This document shows positions 16,063-24,024 of a stretch of 38,049 nt of DNA, in pieces. Made by a program: the position numbers and the translations under genes. The stretch is from Lachnospiraceae bacterium UBA7160 (GTDB lineage: Bacteria; Bacillota; Clostridia; Lachnospirales; Lachnospiraceae). The notes beneath the pieces are model-generated. The model worked only from the letters and a program-made list of their open reading frames with translations, was not told the DNA's origin and did no database searches. The stretch's first letter is position 1, and every line of letters starts with the position of its first letter. The DNA is taken from NCBI GenBank assembly GCA_002491565.1, contig DKWE01000121.1:1-38049 (forward strand). The letters are read 5' to 3'.

Positions 16063-16512
16063 TCACCGTGCAGCCCGTGTCGCATATACGAGAAAGAGTA
16101 CGACGCCCGCGACAAGAAGAAGCATACCGATGGCATTCGCCGCCGGGGCAAGGTAATCATAGCGGTTTTTCCGGATAATCTGAAACTGCTGCGGATCAGC
16201 GGGATTGTAGCAGATCGGCACGCTCTCATTCAGACGGTAGGGACAGGGATACCGATCCGAGGGATCCGTCACTTTTACGGGACGTCCGTCCGCATAGAAT
16301 TCCAGTACCGCCGCCAGTCGATTCTGAAATCCGGTACGGGGCAGATGATTGCCCTCTCTCGGGACCCCGACAATCTCGACTACCCGGGCCTCTGCACATT
16401 TCTGGTACGGTCTTTTCCGTCTGGCACGCCTGCCAAACAGCGCAGAGACCACAAGCGCACCGGTTCCAAGTATCATCAGAATTATGCTTGCCATCCACAG
16501 CTCATGATACAC
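16063..16512 (-). CDS. small membrane protein, DUF3592-like
   Basis: A 149-aa protein with an N-terminal membrane helix (about 7-25), a basic cytoplasmic stretch (RRARRKRPYQ), a central hydrophilic domain (about 40-112) and a second helix near the C-terminus (about 122-143). The central part, with LNESVPICYNPADPQQFQII, resembles DUF3592-type proteins, where a cell-envelope beta domain is flanked by two helices; function unknown. The start is GTG at 16512, preceded by AAGGAGTATTTCC, inside the last codons of ribF (11-nt overlap). It is thus translationally coupled as the last gene of the rimP-ribF operon. The family assignment rests on general pattern only. Confidence 0.75.
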   Translation of the reverse strand: MYHELWMASIILMILGTGALVVSALFGRRARRKRPYQKCAEARVVEIVGVPREGNHLPRTGFQNRLAAVLEFYADGRPVKVTDPSDRYPCPYRLNESVPICYNPADPQQFQIIRKNRYDYLAPAANAIGMLLLVAGVVLFLVYATRAAR

Positions 16513-17398
16513 GGAAATACTCCTTTCCGGAATAGATATCCTTCTCCATCTGATGCTTCAGCGCTTCCACCGACTCAAATTTCCGCTCCGGGCGGCAGTA
16601 GTGCCGCAGGTGTACTTTGGTCTCCCGCCCATAGATATCCTGGTGAAAGTCATACAGATACGTCTCAACTCCAAGAAATGATCCATCCACCGTCGGCTTT
16701 ACGCCGATGTTCGTGACCCCCTGGTACCAGCGGCCTCCGGCTTCCACATCACTGAAATAGACGCCGGACGGCGGCAGCAGCTTCCCAGGCTCCGGAATCA
16801 GATTAATCGTCGGCATTCCAAGCCTGCGCCCAAGCTGATGGCCGTGCTGTACGATTCCCTGCACCGGATATGCGTAGCCAAGCAGTTCCTGCACAAGCTC
16901 CATGTCACCAACTTCCAGCGCCTCTCGCACATACGTACTGCTGATCTCCCGTCCCCGGCAGCATTCCTTTTCGAGTACAAGCACCTGCAGCCCATACGTT
17001 TTCTGCACTGCCTGCAGCAGTGCGGCATCCCCGCTTCTCTGATACCCGAACCGGAAGTCCGTGCCGACCACTACGTACCGTGCATGCAGCCGTTCTTTTA
17101 AAATCCGCCGGATAAATTCCTCCGGAGCCATGTGCAGAATTTCCGGGATAAACGGACACGCGACCATACAATCCATGTTGTAGCGCTCAATCATTTCCCG
17201 CTTCTCTTCTGGAGAGAGCAAATACGGCCGTTCCGGAGGCGCAATCGCAAATACAGCGGAGGAAACCTCCTGGCTCCTCAGCCTGGATACTTCCGCAAGC
17301 AGCTTCTGATGTCCCCGGTGCAGGCCGTCAAACTTTCCCAGGGTGACAGCTGTCGGCTTCTCCCATGAAAAATCTGTTGTGTTGCTGAAATACTTCAT
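16502..17398 (-). CDS. ribF: bifunctional riboflavin kinase / FAD synthetase
   Basis: Phosphorylates riboflavin to FMN and adenylylates FMN to FAD; cytoplasmic, 298 aa, typical length. The N-terminal nucleotidyltransferase domain starts with TLGKFDGLHRGHQKLL, carrying the HxGH-type motif. It also shows VVGTDFRFGYQRSGD and a REISSTYVREAL segment. The C-terminal riboflavin kinase domain (about 180-298) includes QLGRRLGMPTINLIP, GVYFSDVE and VETYLYDF. AGGGAGAGACAC precedes the ATG. It follows truB after a 92-nt gap that contains a palindromic repeat. The truB-ribF order is common in Firmicutes. Confidence 0.95.
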   Translation of the reverse strand: MKYFSNTTDFSWEKPTAVTLGKFDGLHRGHQKLLAEVSRLRSQEVSSAVFAIAPPERPYLLSPEEKREMIERYNMDCMVACPFIPEILHMAPEEFIRRILKERLHARYVVVGTDFRFGYQRSGDAALLQAVQKTYGLQVLVLEKECCRGREISSTYVREALEVGDMELVQELLGYAYPVQGIVQHGHQLGRRLGMPTINLIPEPGKLLPPSGVYFSDVEAGGRWYQGVTNIGVKPTVDGSFLGVETYLYDFHQDIYGRETKVHLRHYCRPERKFESVEALKHQMEKDIYSGKEYFRVS

Positions 17399-17458
17399 GT
17401 GTCTCTCCCTACCGTAGTATCATTTTTTGTACACCGCGAAGCGCGCTATTGTCTGCAG

Positions 17459-17481
17459 GATGACCGTGAACAGATACTGCC
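17459..17481. repeat. dispersed palindromic repeat, copy C (partial)
   Basis: The 15-mer GATGACCGTGAACAG (17459-17473) is identical to 26110-26124 in copy E. It continues as ATACTG, giving GTGAACAGATACTG, which resembles the arm of copy A. It lies in the truB-ribF gap. Confidence 0.55.
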
Positions 17482-17490
17482 AGCATCCGG

Positions 17491-18387
17491 CTAGACAAAC
17501 ATCTTTACAGGACGGAAGCAGTTCTCCTGCAATCTCCACGTATACAGTGCCAAAAATTCACCGGATGCGCTGTACACACGAAACCGTTCTGCATTTTCCG
17601 GCCTCAGTTTCTGGTATTCGCTGGCAGACAGCACCAACGGATTTCCATTTTTAACTCTCTTTTCACTTTCTCCCTGCACATGCAGCGCACGGTCACACTG
17701 GAACATGGCATCCGTTGGCAGGACAGCCGCTGAAAGCCGCCCCTCGTCACGCAGTTGTTCGATTGCCCCCAGCCGGATCGCATGTGCCAGATCAAACGGG
17801 CCAACCGCTGTCCGCACCAGCGCTTCCATGCAGCCGCCGCATCCAAGCTTTTTTCCGATATCTGCGCAGAGTGTGCGGATATACGTCCCTTTCGAGCAGG
17901 TCACTGTAAAAATCACCTGCGGAAGTTCGACTGTTTCCACACAAATCCGGTCAATCGTGACCGGCCGCGCTTCCCGCTCCACCTCCATGCCCTGCCGTGC
18001 CAGCTCGTACAGTTTTTTTCCGTGAACCTTGCGCGCGGAATACATGGGAGGTATCTGAAGGATCTCTCCCTGAAACGACAGGATGCACTGTACCGCCTCT
18101 TCAGCTGTACAGGAAACTGCCTCGCTACGCAGCACGGTCCCTGTCAGATCTTCCGTGTCTGTTTCCACGCCAAGGCGCAGGGTAGCGCGGTACGTCTTTC
18201 TCTCATCCGTCAGAAGCTCACACACCCGCGTCGCAGTGCCAAGGCATACCGGAAGTACACCTTCCGCCTCCGGATCCAGTGTCCCGGTATGCCCGATCCG
18301 CTTCTGCTTTACAATTCCCCGGAGCTTTGCTACAACATCATGCGACGTATAGCCCCGCTCCTTATATACATTCATAATCCCATTCAT
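17491..18387 (-). CDS. truB: tRNA pseudouridine-55 synthase
   Basis: Converts U55 to pseudouridine in the tRNA T-loop; cytoplasmic, 298 aa. The N-terminus is MNGIMNVYKERGYTSHDVVA. The catalytic motif GHTGTLDPEAEGVLPVCLG includes the active-site aspartate. Also visible are PPMYSARKVHGKKLYELAR and the KGTYIRTLCADIGKKLG motif. The C-terminal PUA-like extension is short. The start at 18387 fits the family N-terminus; its ribosome binding site is weak, and a GGGAAGAAAAG lies in the last codons of nrnA. It begins 17 nt after nrnA, as in many Firmicute operons. Confidence 0.95.
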   Translation of the reverse strand: MNGIMNVYKERGYTSHDVVAKLRGIVKQKRIGHTGTLDPEAEGVLPVCLGTATRVCELLTDERKTYRATLRLGVETDTEDLTGTVLRSEAVSCTAEEAVQCILSFQGEILQIPPMYSARKVHGKKLYELARQGMEVEREARPVTIDRICVETVELPQVIFTVTCSKGTYIRTLCADIGKKLGCGGCMEALVRTAVGPFDLAHAIRLGAIEQLRDEGRLSAAVLPTDAMFQCDRALHVQGESEKRVKNGNPLVLSASEYQKLRPENAERFRVYSASGEFLALYTWRLQENCFRPVKMFV

Positions 18388-18404
18388 ATCTGTTTCTGTC
18401 TGTC

Positions 18405-19382
18405 TCAGCTTTTCTTCCCGCGAAGCATCCGCTCCATATGATAAGTAATATTATTCACGACATCATAGACACTGCCCTGCATATTGCAGCCGGCCGCGCG
18501 CACATGTCCGCCGCCGCCAAAATAGCTTGCAATGACGCTTACATCGATCAGCTCCCTGGAACGCAGGCTGACCTTGTACTCCCGCAGCGCTGTCTCATAG
18601 AGAAAAATTGCCGCCTCTACACCGCTTGTTGACATCAGGGCCTGCACGATGCCATCCAGATCAGACGGCTTCACACCATAAAAATCCATTTCCTTCCTGC
18701 GCACAGCGCTGAAAATAATCTTGCCGTCCAGCAGCAGAATACTCTCAAGCAGCGCCCGTCCAAGGATCTGATTCTGGTAATAGGTCTTATCATAATACGT
18801 ATCACTGATGATTTTATTGAAACGGATTCCTTTGCGCATCAGCGCAGCCGCGGTTTCCAGCGTCTCCGGAGCTGTACACGAATGCCGGAATACACCGGTA
18901 TCATGGATGATCCCCATGTAAAGCGCCTCTGCCACCTCCGGTGTCACCCGTCTAAGATCGAGCAGGCTCGCCACAATCTCAGAAGTCGAACTCGCGTCCG
19001 GACGGATATCATTCAGATCCGCAAATCCGATATTGCTGATATGATGGTCAATGCAGACCGTCCGCTTCGCTGCCTGCTTATATTTCAGTGCCTGCCCAAG
19101 CCGTTTCTCATCCGCACAGTCCAGACAGAAAAACACATCGTGCGGCTCCGTATCCGGATAGCTCTGGCAGATATCCTCCGTTCCCTTCAGGATTCGGTAC
19201 GACACGGAAAATTCTTCCAGATAGACTGTCACCGACAGCTGCGGGTAATTCTCCCTCAAATACAAATACAGTCCGATACAGGAACCAACCGCATCTCCGT
19301 CCGGGCGGACATGCCCGGCGATCCCTACCGTCTTCGCCTGTCTCAGTTCTTCCTCAAGCTTCACTGCTGCTCTCGTCCCCAT
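18405..19382 (-). CDS. nrnA: bifunctional oligoribonuclease / PAP phosphatase (DHH-DHHA1)
   Basis: Degrades nanoRNA and, in characterised homologues, dephosphorylates 3'-phosphoadenosine 5'-phosphate; 325 aa. The DHH domain has GHVRPDGDAVGS, FFCLDCADEKR and the namesake CIDHHISN, then GIIHDTGVFRHSCT. The C-terminal DHHA1 domain ends with FGGGGHVRAAGC. GAGGGAGGACT immediately precedes the ATG, inside the end of rbfA (29-nt overlap). The rbfA-nrnA-truB order matches Bacillus and clostridia. Confidence 0.93.
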   Translation of the reverse strand: MGTRAAVKLEEELRQAKTVGIAGHVRPDGDAVGSCIGLYLYLRENYPQLSVTVYLEEFSVSYRILKGTEDICQSYPDTEPHDVFFCLDCADEKRLGQALKYKQAAKRTVCIDHHISNIGFADLNDIRPDASSTSEIVASLLDLRRVTPEVAEALYMGIIHDTGVFRHSCTAPETLETAAALMRKGIRFNKIISDTYYDKTYYQNQILGRALLESILLLDGKIIFSAVRRKEMDFYGVKPSDLDGIVQALMSTSGVEAAIFLYETALREYKVSLRSRELIDVSVIASYFGGGGHVRAAGCNMQGSVYDVVNNITYHMERMLRGKKS

Positions 19383-19749
19383 AGTCCTCCCTCTGCTCGT
19401 TTTTGATTACCTCATCGATCAGCTTTGTCATCGTCACACCGTACTCGATCGACTGATCTAAAATAAACCGGATCTCCGGTGTGTTGCGCAGATTCACGGT
19501 ATGCGCGAGCTGCCGGCGGATATACCCCTCCGCGCTGCGCAGCCCCTGTAAGGTATCCTGCGCTGCCTGCTCGTCGCCAAGTACGGAAATATAGGCCTTA
19601 CACGTCTTCAGATCCGGAGCAACCTCGACTGATACGACAGACGTCATCGGTGCAATACGCGGATCCTTGATCTCATTTCGGATAATATTTGATAATTCCT
19701 TCTGAACCTCGCCATTGATTCGCGTGTTCTTAATACTGTTTTTCCTCAA
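19354..19749 (-). CDS. rbfA: 30S ribosome-binding factor A
   Basis: A 30S maturation factor that acts on 16S rRNA; 131 aa. The single KH-like domain shows RINGEVQKELSNIIRNEIKD, then PRI and the conserved VSVEVAPDLKTCKAYISVLG. The tail LRNTPEIRFILDQSIEYG is typical. The start is a TTG at 19749, supported by AAAGGAAG 8 nt upstream; no ATG is available near the family N-terminus. An 18-nt hairpin repeat shared with the aroA leader lies 25 nt upstream. A 181-nt gap separates it from infB. Confidence 0.95.
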   Translation of the reverse strand: MRKNSIKNTRINGEVQKELSNIIRNEIKDPRIAPMTSVVSVEVAPDLKTCKAYISVLGDEQAAQDTLQGLRSAEGYIRRQLAHTVNLRNTPEIRFILDQSIEYGVTMTKLIDEVIKNEQREDYGDESSSEA

Positions 19750-19774
19750 ATTAAGAGCTTCCTTTCTGAATATC

Positions 19775-19792
19775 CATGCCTGCTTCGCAGGC
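19775..19792 (-). repeat. short hairpin repeat, copy 2 (before rbfA)
   Basis: On the minus strand GCCTGCGAAGCAGGCATG is identical over 18 nt to 10116-10133. It ends 25 nt before the TTG start of rbfA, the same distance as copy 1 from the aroA ATG. Confidence 0.8.
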
Positions 19793-19881
19793 GCCTACCC
19801 GTTACCATTTCACTTATCCAGCCAGAATGGTCTCTAAGCAGTTCCTCTGTCTGTCCATCCCGGCCAGGCTTTTACCGTGGA

Positions 19882-19915
19882 CCGGGCAGACAGCCGCCGT
19901 GTGCCGCCTGCCCGG
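19882..19915 (-). other. stem-loop after infB
   Basis: CCGGGCAG/CTGCCCGG forms an 8-bp GC-rich stem with an 18-nt loop, 16 nt after the infB stop. No T-tract follows on either side, so it is more likely a processing or pausing structure within the operon than a full terminator. Confidence 0.4.
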
Positions 19916-19930
19916 ATTTGTGAGCGCGTC

Positions 19931-22900
19931 CTATCTGGGAACCTCCACCATGATATAAGCCTCCACGGTATCCTCTTCCCGGACATCATTAAACTTCTCA
20001 AACACCAGACCACATTCGTAGCCTGTCTTTACTTCCTTTACGTCATCCTTAAAGCGCTTCAGCGATGCAAGTGCTCCCTCGTAGATTACCTTGCCATCCC
20101 GTGAAATCCGGATTGAACAGTTCCGCTGGAAAACACCGTCCGTCACATAGGAGCCCGCGATTGTTCCGACACCGGAAGCCTTGAAGAGCTGGCGCACCTG
20201 TGCGTGACCGATCACCTTCTCCTCAAAGATCGGATCGAGCATGCCCTTCATCGCTGCTTCAACATCTGCAATCGCATCATAGATGACACGGTACAGACGG
20301 ACATCGACATTCTCACGCTCCGCCGTTGCCTTTGCCGTCGCATCCGGCCGCACATTGAATCCGATAATAATCGCATTGGAAGTCGAAGCCAGCGTGACGT
20401 CTGACTCGTTAATTGCGCCGACGCCGCCGTGGATGATCTTTACGATGACTTCCTCATTCGACAGCTTCAGCAGGCTCTGCTTGACTGCCTCCACGGAGCC
20501 CTGCACATCCGCCTTTACAATAATATTCAGCTCCTTCAGATTGCCTGCCTGAATCTGGGAGAACAGATCATCCAGCGACATTCTGGACTTCGTCTCCTCC
20601 AGCAGACGCTCTCTGCCCTCACTGATAAAGGTCTCAGCAAAGCTGCGCGCCTCCTTCTCCGATTCGAGCGCCATAAAGATTTCTCCTGCGTTCGGCACAT
20701 CGGAAAGACCGAGGATCTCAACCGGCGTAGACGGGCCGGCTTCTCTGACTCTGCGCCCCTTGTCATCCATCATCGCACGCACCTTGCCGTGGCAGGCGCC
20801 TGCCGCTACCGGATCTCCGACGTGCAGAGTACCCTTCTGTACCAATATCGTTGCTACCGGTCCTTTGCCCTTATCCAGCTCTGCCTCGATGACAAGACCA
20901 CGGGCACGGCGGTTCGGATTTGCCTTAAGCTCCGCGACCTCCGCTGTCAGCAGAATCATCTCCAGCAGGTTATCAATTCCCTCATGCGTGTGCGCGGAAA
21001 CCGGTACACATACGGTACTTCCGCCCCAGTCCTCCGGAATCAGGCCCTGCTCCGTGAGCTCCTGCTTCACGCGGTCAATATTTGCATTCGGCTTATCAAT
21101 CTTATTAATTGCTACAATAATCTCAATTCCGGCTGCCTTCGCATGGCTGATTGCCTCTACAGTCTGCGGCATCACACCGTCATCTGCCGCTACCACCAGA
21201 ATTGCAATATCCGTTGCATTCGCGCCGCGCATACGCATTGCCGTAAATGCTTCATGTCCTGGCGTATCCAGGAAGGTGATCTTCTGGCCATTGATAGATA
21301 CGACATACGCGCCGATGTGCTGCGTGATACCGCCAGCCTCCTTGTCAATCACATGGGTATTCCGGATCGCATCCAAAAGTGAGGTCTTGCCGTGGTCTAC
21401 GTGACCCATGACACAGACAACCGGCGGACGGGCGATCAGAGTCTCCTCCGGCTCCTCTTCCTCCTTCAGGAGCTCCTCGATCACATTGACCTTGACCTCC
21501 CGCTCACAGATACAGTTGTACTCCAGCGCAATCTCTTCCGCCTTATCGAAATCAATCTCCTGGTTGACCGTTACCATCGTGCCCTGCAAAAACAGCTTTT
21601 TCACAATGGCTGCCGGCTGTACCTTCATCGCCTCAGCAAGTTCCGTTACCGTGAGCTTCTCCGGAATTGTGATCGTGCGGATCTGCTCCTCCGGCTTCTC
21701 CACCAGCTTCGGTGCTGCCGGCTTCACCGGTGCGCCCTTGCGGCCACTCTTCTGGTTCGTGCGGGAATTCTGGTTCTTCTCCAGACGCTCCAGCTTCTCG
21801 CCTTTCTCCACACGGTTGCGATCACCGCGCTCTGTACGCTTTCTGCTCTCCTTTTCAAGCGGCTTCGACTCTACCGGCGCCTTGGGGATGCTGACCGGAC
21901 GTCCGCCCTGTCCGCGGCCTGCACCAGCACCTCTGCCATCGTCTCTGCGGCCGCCTCCCTGGCCTCTGCTGTCGTCCTGGAATCTGCCGCCCCTTCCAGC
22001 ACCGTCCTGATAACGCGCCGGACCTCTGCCATCGTCTCTGCGGCCTGTGCCTGCACCTCTGCCGTCGTCTCTGCGGCCTGCACCCGGACCTCTGCCGTCA
22101 TCTCTGCGGCCCATGCTTCTGCCATCCTCACGGCGGCTATCCTGCCCGCGGCCCGCACCGGCACCTCTGCCGTCGTCTCTGCGGCCTGCACCCGGACCTC
22201 TGCTGTCATCTCTGCGGCCCATGCTTCTGCCATCCTCACGGCGGCCATCCTGTCCGCGGCCTGCACCGGCACCTCTGCCATCGTCTCTGCGGCTTCCGCC
22301 CTGGCTTCTGTTGTCGTCTCTGCGGGTACTGCCCTGGCCTCTGTTATCGTCTCTGCGGCTTCCGCCCTGGCCCCTGCCATCGTCACGGCGGCCTTTTCCA
22401 TCCTCCTGGCTGCGGCCTGCTGCACCTGCGCCGGCGCCCCTGCTGCCGTCGTCTCTGCGGCTGCTGCCCTGGCCTGCGCGTTCTCCCGCACTTCTGGCTG
22501 CCGCATTTGCCTGATCATTGCGCTCTGCGGCACTGCGGATACCAGTCTGGCCGCTGCGCTCCCCGGTTACTGCTGCCTTGCTGCCCTGCGCTGCTTCCTG
22601 GATTCTCTCCTCCGGCTTCTTGGCCTGCGCCACAGATACCTTTGGCTCCTCTACACTGGCTGCCTGAATCTTCTCCGCTGCAGGAGTCTTCCCCTCTCCT
22701 GCAGCCTGTGCCGGAACAGCTGCCTTCGGCGCCGGCTGCTTTGTCTCAGGCTGCGGTGCAGCGGACACTGCTGCCTGCCCGGATGCCGGCTGCTTCGTTC
22801 CTGACTCCTGCAGCCTTCCATCTGCCGGAGTTCTGGTTTCCTGCACGGCTGTCTCCTGCTTTCCAGCAGCTGCCTTGCTGTCTGCTGCTGGCCTCGTTTC

Positions 22901-23410
22901 TGCTACCGTCTTTGCCGCAGCCATCGGCTTTTCTCTCACAATTGTTTCCGTTGTTTTTTCCTCTGCAGGCTTTCCTTCCGCCACAGGTCTTGCCGGAGCT
23001 GGCTTCCCATTCGCAGCCGGTCTTGCCGCTCCTGCCGGCTTGCCTGCCATCGGTTTTGCACCTGGCTTGCCTGCACCCTGCGGACGCGGCTTTGCGCCTG
23101 GCTTTACCATCCCGGTCTTACTATTTTGAGGACGGAATACCATATTATATTTCTTCTTTGGCCGTGCACCCGCACCTGCCTCGGCCTCCACTTTCCTTTC
23201 CTGCTCATTGTCCTTTTGCATATGCTCATCCTCCTTCATCTTTGCCGGTCTGCTGCCAACCATTGACGACCTGACCTGCCTTGCATCTTCATCCTCAATC
23301 TCATTCCTGCGGCTCTTTGCCTCAAAACCTATCCGTTTCAAAGCTGCCGCAATCTCACTGTTCCCTTTCCCCATATCTTCCGCAGGCTTATGCCCCCTGA
23401 TTTTCGCCAT
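19931..23410 (-). CDS. infB: translation initiation factor IF-2
   Basis: A GTPase that recruits initiator tRNA to the 30S subunit; 1159 aa, far longer than Bacillus subtilis IF-2 (about 716). An N-terminal IF2_N-like helical segment (about 1-50) is followed by Ala/Pro/Lys-rich low complexity. Then comes an Arg/Gly/Asp-rich tract at about 300-510, built on RRDDGRGxGxG units that include a 36-residue tandem duplication. After a second IF2_N-like domain (LTVTELAEAMKVQPAAIVKK), the G domain starts near residue 665 with GHVDHGKT, GGITQHIG, DTPGHEAF and NKID. Domains II-IV are complete (KGKGPVATILVQKGTLHVGD, then FKASGVGTIAGSYV). The start is ATG at 23410, 7 nt after GGAGGG; a GTG at 23416 is too close to that site. 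It overlaps ylxQ by 23 nt. Confidence 0.95.
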   Translation of the reverse strand: MAKIRGHKPAEDMGKGNSEIAAALKRIGFEAKSRRNEIEDEDARQVRSSMVGSRPAKMKEDEHMQKDNEQERKVEAEAGAGARPKKKYNMVFRPQNSKTGMVKPGAKPRPQGAGKPGAKPMAGKPAGAARPAANGKPAPARPVAEGKPAEEKTTETIVREKPMAAAKTVAETRPAADSKAAAGKQETAVQETRTPADGRLQESGTKQPASGQAAVSAAPQPETKQPAPKAAVPAQAAGEGKTPAAEKIQAASVEEPKVSVAQAKKPEERIQEAAQGSKAAVTGERSGQTGIRSAAERNDQANAAARSAGERAGQGSSRRDDGSRGAGAGAAGRSQEDGKGRRDDGRGQGGSRRDDNRGQGSTRRDDNRSQGGSRRDDGRGAGAGRGQDGRREDGRSMGRRDDSRGPGAGRRDDGRGAGAGRGQDSRREDGRSMGRRDDGRGPGAGRRDDGRGAGTGRRDDGRGPARYQDGAGRGGRFQDDSRGQGGGRRDDGRGAGAGRGQGGRPVSIPKAPVESKPLEKESRKRTERGDRNRVEKGEKLERLEKNQNSRTNQKSGRKGAPVKPAAPKLVEKPEEQIRTITIPEKLTVTELAEAMKVQPAAIVKKLFLQGTMVTVNQEIDFDKAEEIALEYNCICEREVKVNVIEELLKEEEEPEETLIARPPVVCVMGHVDHGKTSLLDAIRNTHVIDKEAGGITQHIGAYVVSINGQKITFLDTPGHEAFTAMRMRGANATDIAILVVAADDGVMPQTVEAISHAKAAGIEIIVAINKIDKPNANIDRVKQELTEQGLIPEDWGGSTVCVPVSAHTHEGIDNLLEMILLTAEVAELKANPNRRARGLVIEAELDKGKGPVATILVQKGTLHVGDPVAAGACHGKVRAMMDDKGRRVREAGPSTPVEILGLSDVPNAGEIFMALESEKEARSFAETFISEGRERLLEETKSRMSLDDLFSQIQAGNLKELNIIVKADVQGSVEAVKQSLLKLSNEEVIVKIIHGGVGAINESDVTLASTSNAIIIGFNVRPDATAKATAERENVDVRLYRVIYDAIADVEAAMKGMLDPIFEEKVIGHAQVRQLFKASGVGTIAGSYVTDGVFQRNCSIRISRDGKVIYEGALASLKRFKDDVKEVKTGYECGLVFEKFNDVREEDTVEAYIMVEVPR
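22030..22280 (-). repeat. in-frame tandem repeat within infB
   Basis: A 108-nt unit recurs almost exactly: CACCCGGACCTCTGC begins at 22081 and again at 22189. Each unit encodes 36 residues containing GRSMGRRDD and GAGRRDDGRG. Shorter degenerate RRDDGRG units extend on both sides, from about 21900 to 22480. The period is a multiple of three, so copy-number change keeps the frame. Confidence 0.85.
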
Positions 23411-23762
23411 CTGCACGCCCTCCGTCCCTCATTTGATTCTCTGACTCCGCAAGCGGCAGCTTTCCATAGATGGAATCTGCTAACCCACGGTCTAATACCG
23501 CGAGCGAAGCGCGCGCTTCGCATCCAACCGCCATACCAAGCTCCTCCTTTGTGCTATACAAGGCAACCGGCACCTCGTAAAAGATACACATATTCCGGAA
23601 CTTTTTCTTTGTGTTCTGGGAAGCATCTGTAGAAATCAGCACCAGATGGGCCTTTCCTGCTTTCACTGCCTGCTCTGTCTGAAACTCTCCGGCGGCTATT
23701 CTGCCTGCCTTTTTTGCAATACCGACCAGCGACAATACGCTATCTCTCTTCAATCGATCCAA
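23388..23762 (-). CDS. ylxQ: L7Ae-family putative RNA-binding protein YlxQ
   Basis: A small cytoplasmic protein of the L7Ae/L30e/S12e fold, up to 124 aa, expected to bind kink-turn RNA; its exact target is not known. VLSLVGIAKKAGRIAAGEFQ and KAHLVLISTDASQNTKKKF match the family core. The start is uncertain. The longest frame begins at a TTG (23762) only one base after AAGGAG, whereas the in-frame TTG at 23753 has a better 10-nt spacing. It overlaps ylxR by about 20 nt and infB by 23 nt, in the conserved nusA-ylxR-ylxQ-infB order. Confidence 0.88.
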   Translation of the reverse strand: MDRLKRDSVLSLVGIAKKAGRIAAGEFQTEQAVKAGKAHLVLISTDASQNTKKKFRNMCIFYEVPVALYSTKEELGMAVGCEARASLAVLDRGLADSIYGKLPLAESENQMRDGGRADGENQGA

Positions 23763-24021
23763 TCTCCTTCTTCAGGCTCTCATACGTTTCCTCCGGGATT
23801 TTGACCTTCAGGGAGCGCTCGAGACCTTTACATTTGCGTGCCTTTTCCAGGCAGTCCATACTCCGGCAAAGGTACGCGCCGCGTCCGTTCTTCCGGCCGG
23901 TCGCATCCACAAGGATCTCGCCTTCCTGCGTCCTGAGAACCCTTATCAGCTCTTTCTTACCTTTCATTTCCTGGCATCCCGCGCACATACGCATCGGGAT
24001 CTTTTTTCCCTGACCTGCCAT
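23740..24021 (-). CDS. ylxR: YlxR family protein
   Basis: A basic 93-aa protein of the YlxR (DUF448) family, probably RNA-binding. The signature is present: KKIPMRMCAGCQEMKGKKEL near the N-terminus, followed by DATGRKNGRGAYLCRSMDCL and a C-terminal helical region. It has the characteristic paired cysteines (MCAGC and YLCRSMDC). The start at 24021 lies 3 nt after the nusA stop with only a weak ribosome binding site, so coupled translation is likely. Confidence 0.92.
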   Translation of the reverse strand: MAGQGKKIPMRMCAGCQEMKGKKELIRVLRTQEGEILVDATGRKNGRGAYLCRSMDCLEKARKCKGLERSLKVKIPEETYESLKKEIGSIEER

Positions 24022-24024
24022 AGG

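Noticed and set aside
22030..22280. Regularly spaced repeats that at first look like a CRISPR-type array
   Set aside because: The 108-nt units are contiguous and in frame with infB, there are no distinct spacers, and no cas genes are nearby.
21392..22804. 470-codon plus-strand open frame opposite infB
   Set aside because: It is antisense to the repeat-rich IF-2 region. Its Ser/Ala-rich product merely mirrors the Arg/Gly/Asp codons, and it lacks a ribosome binding site.
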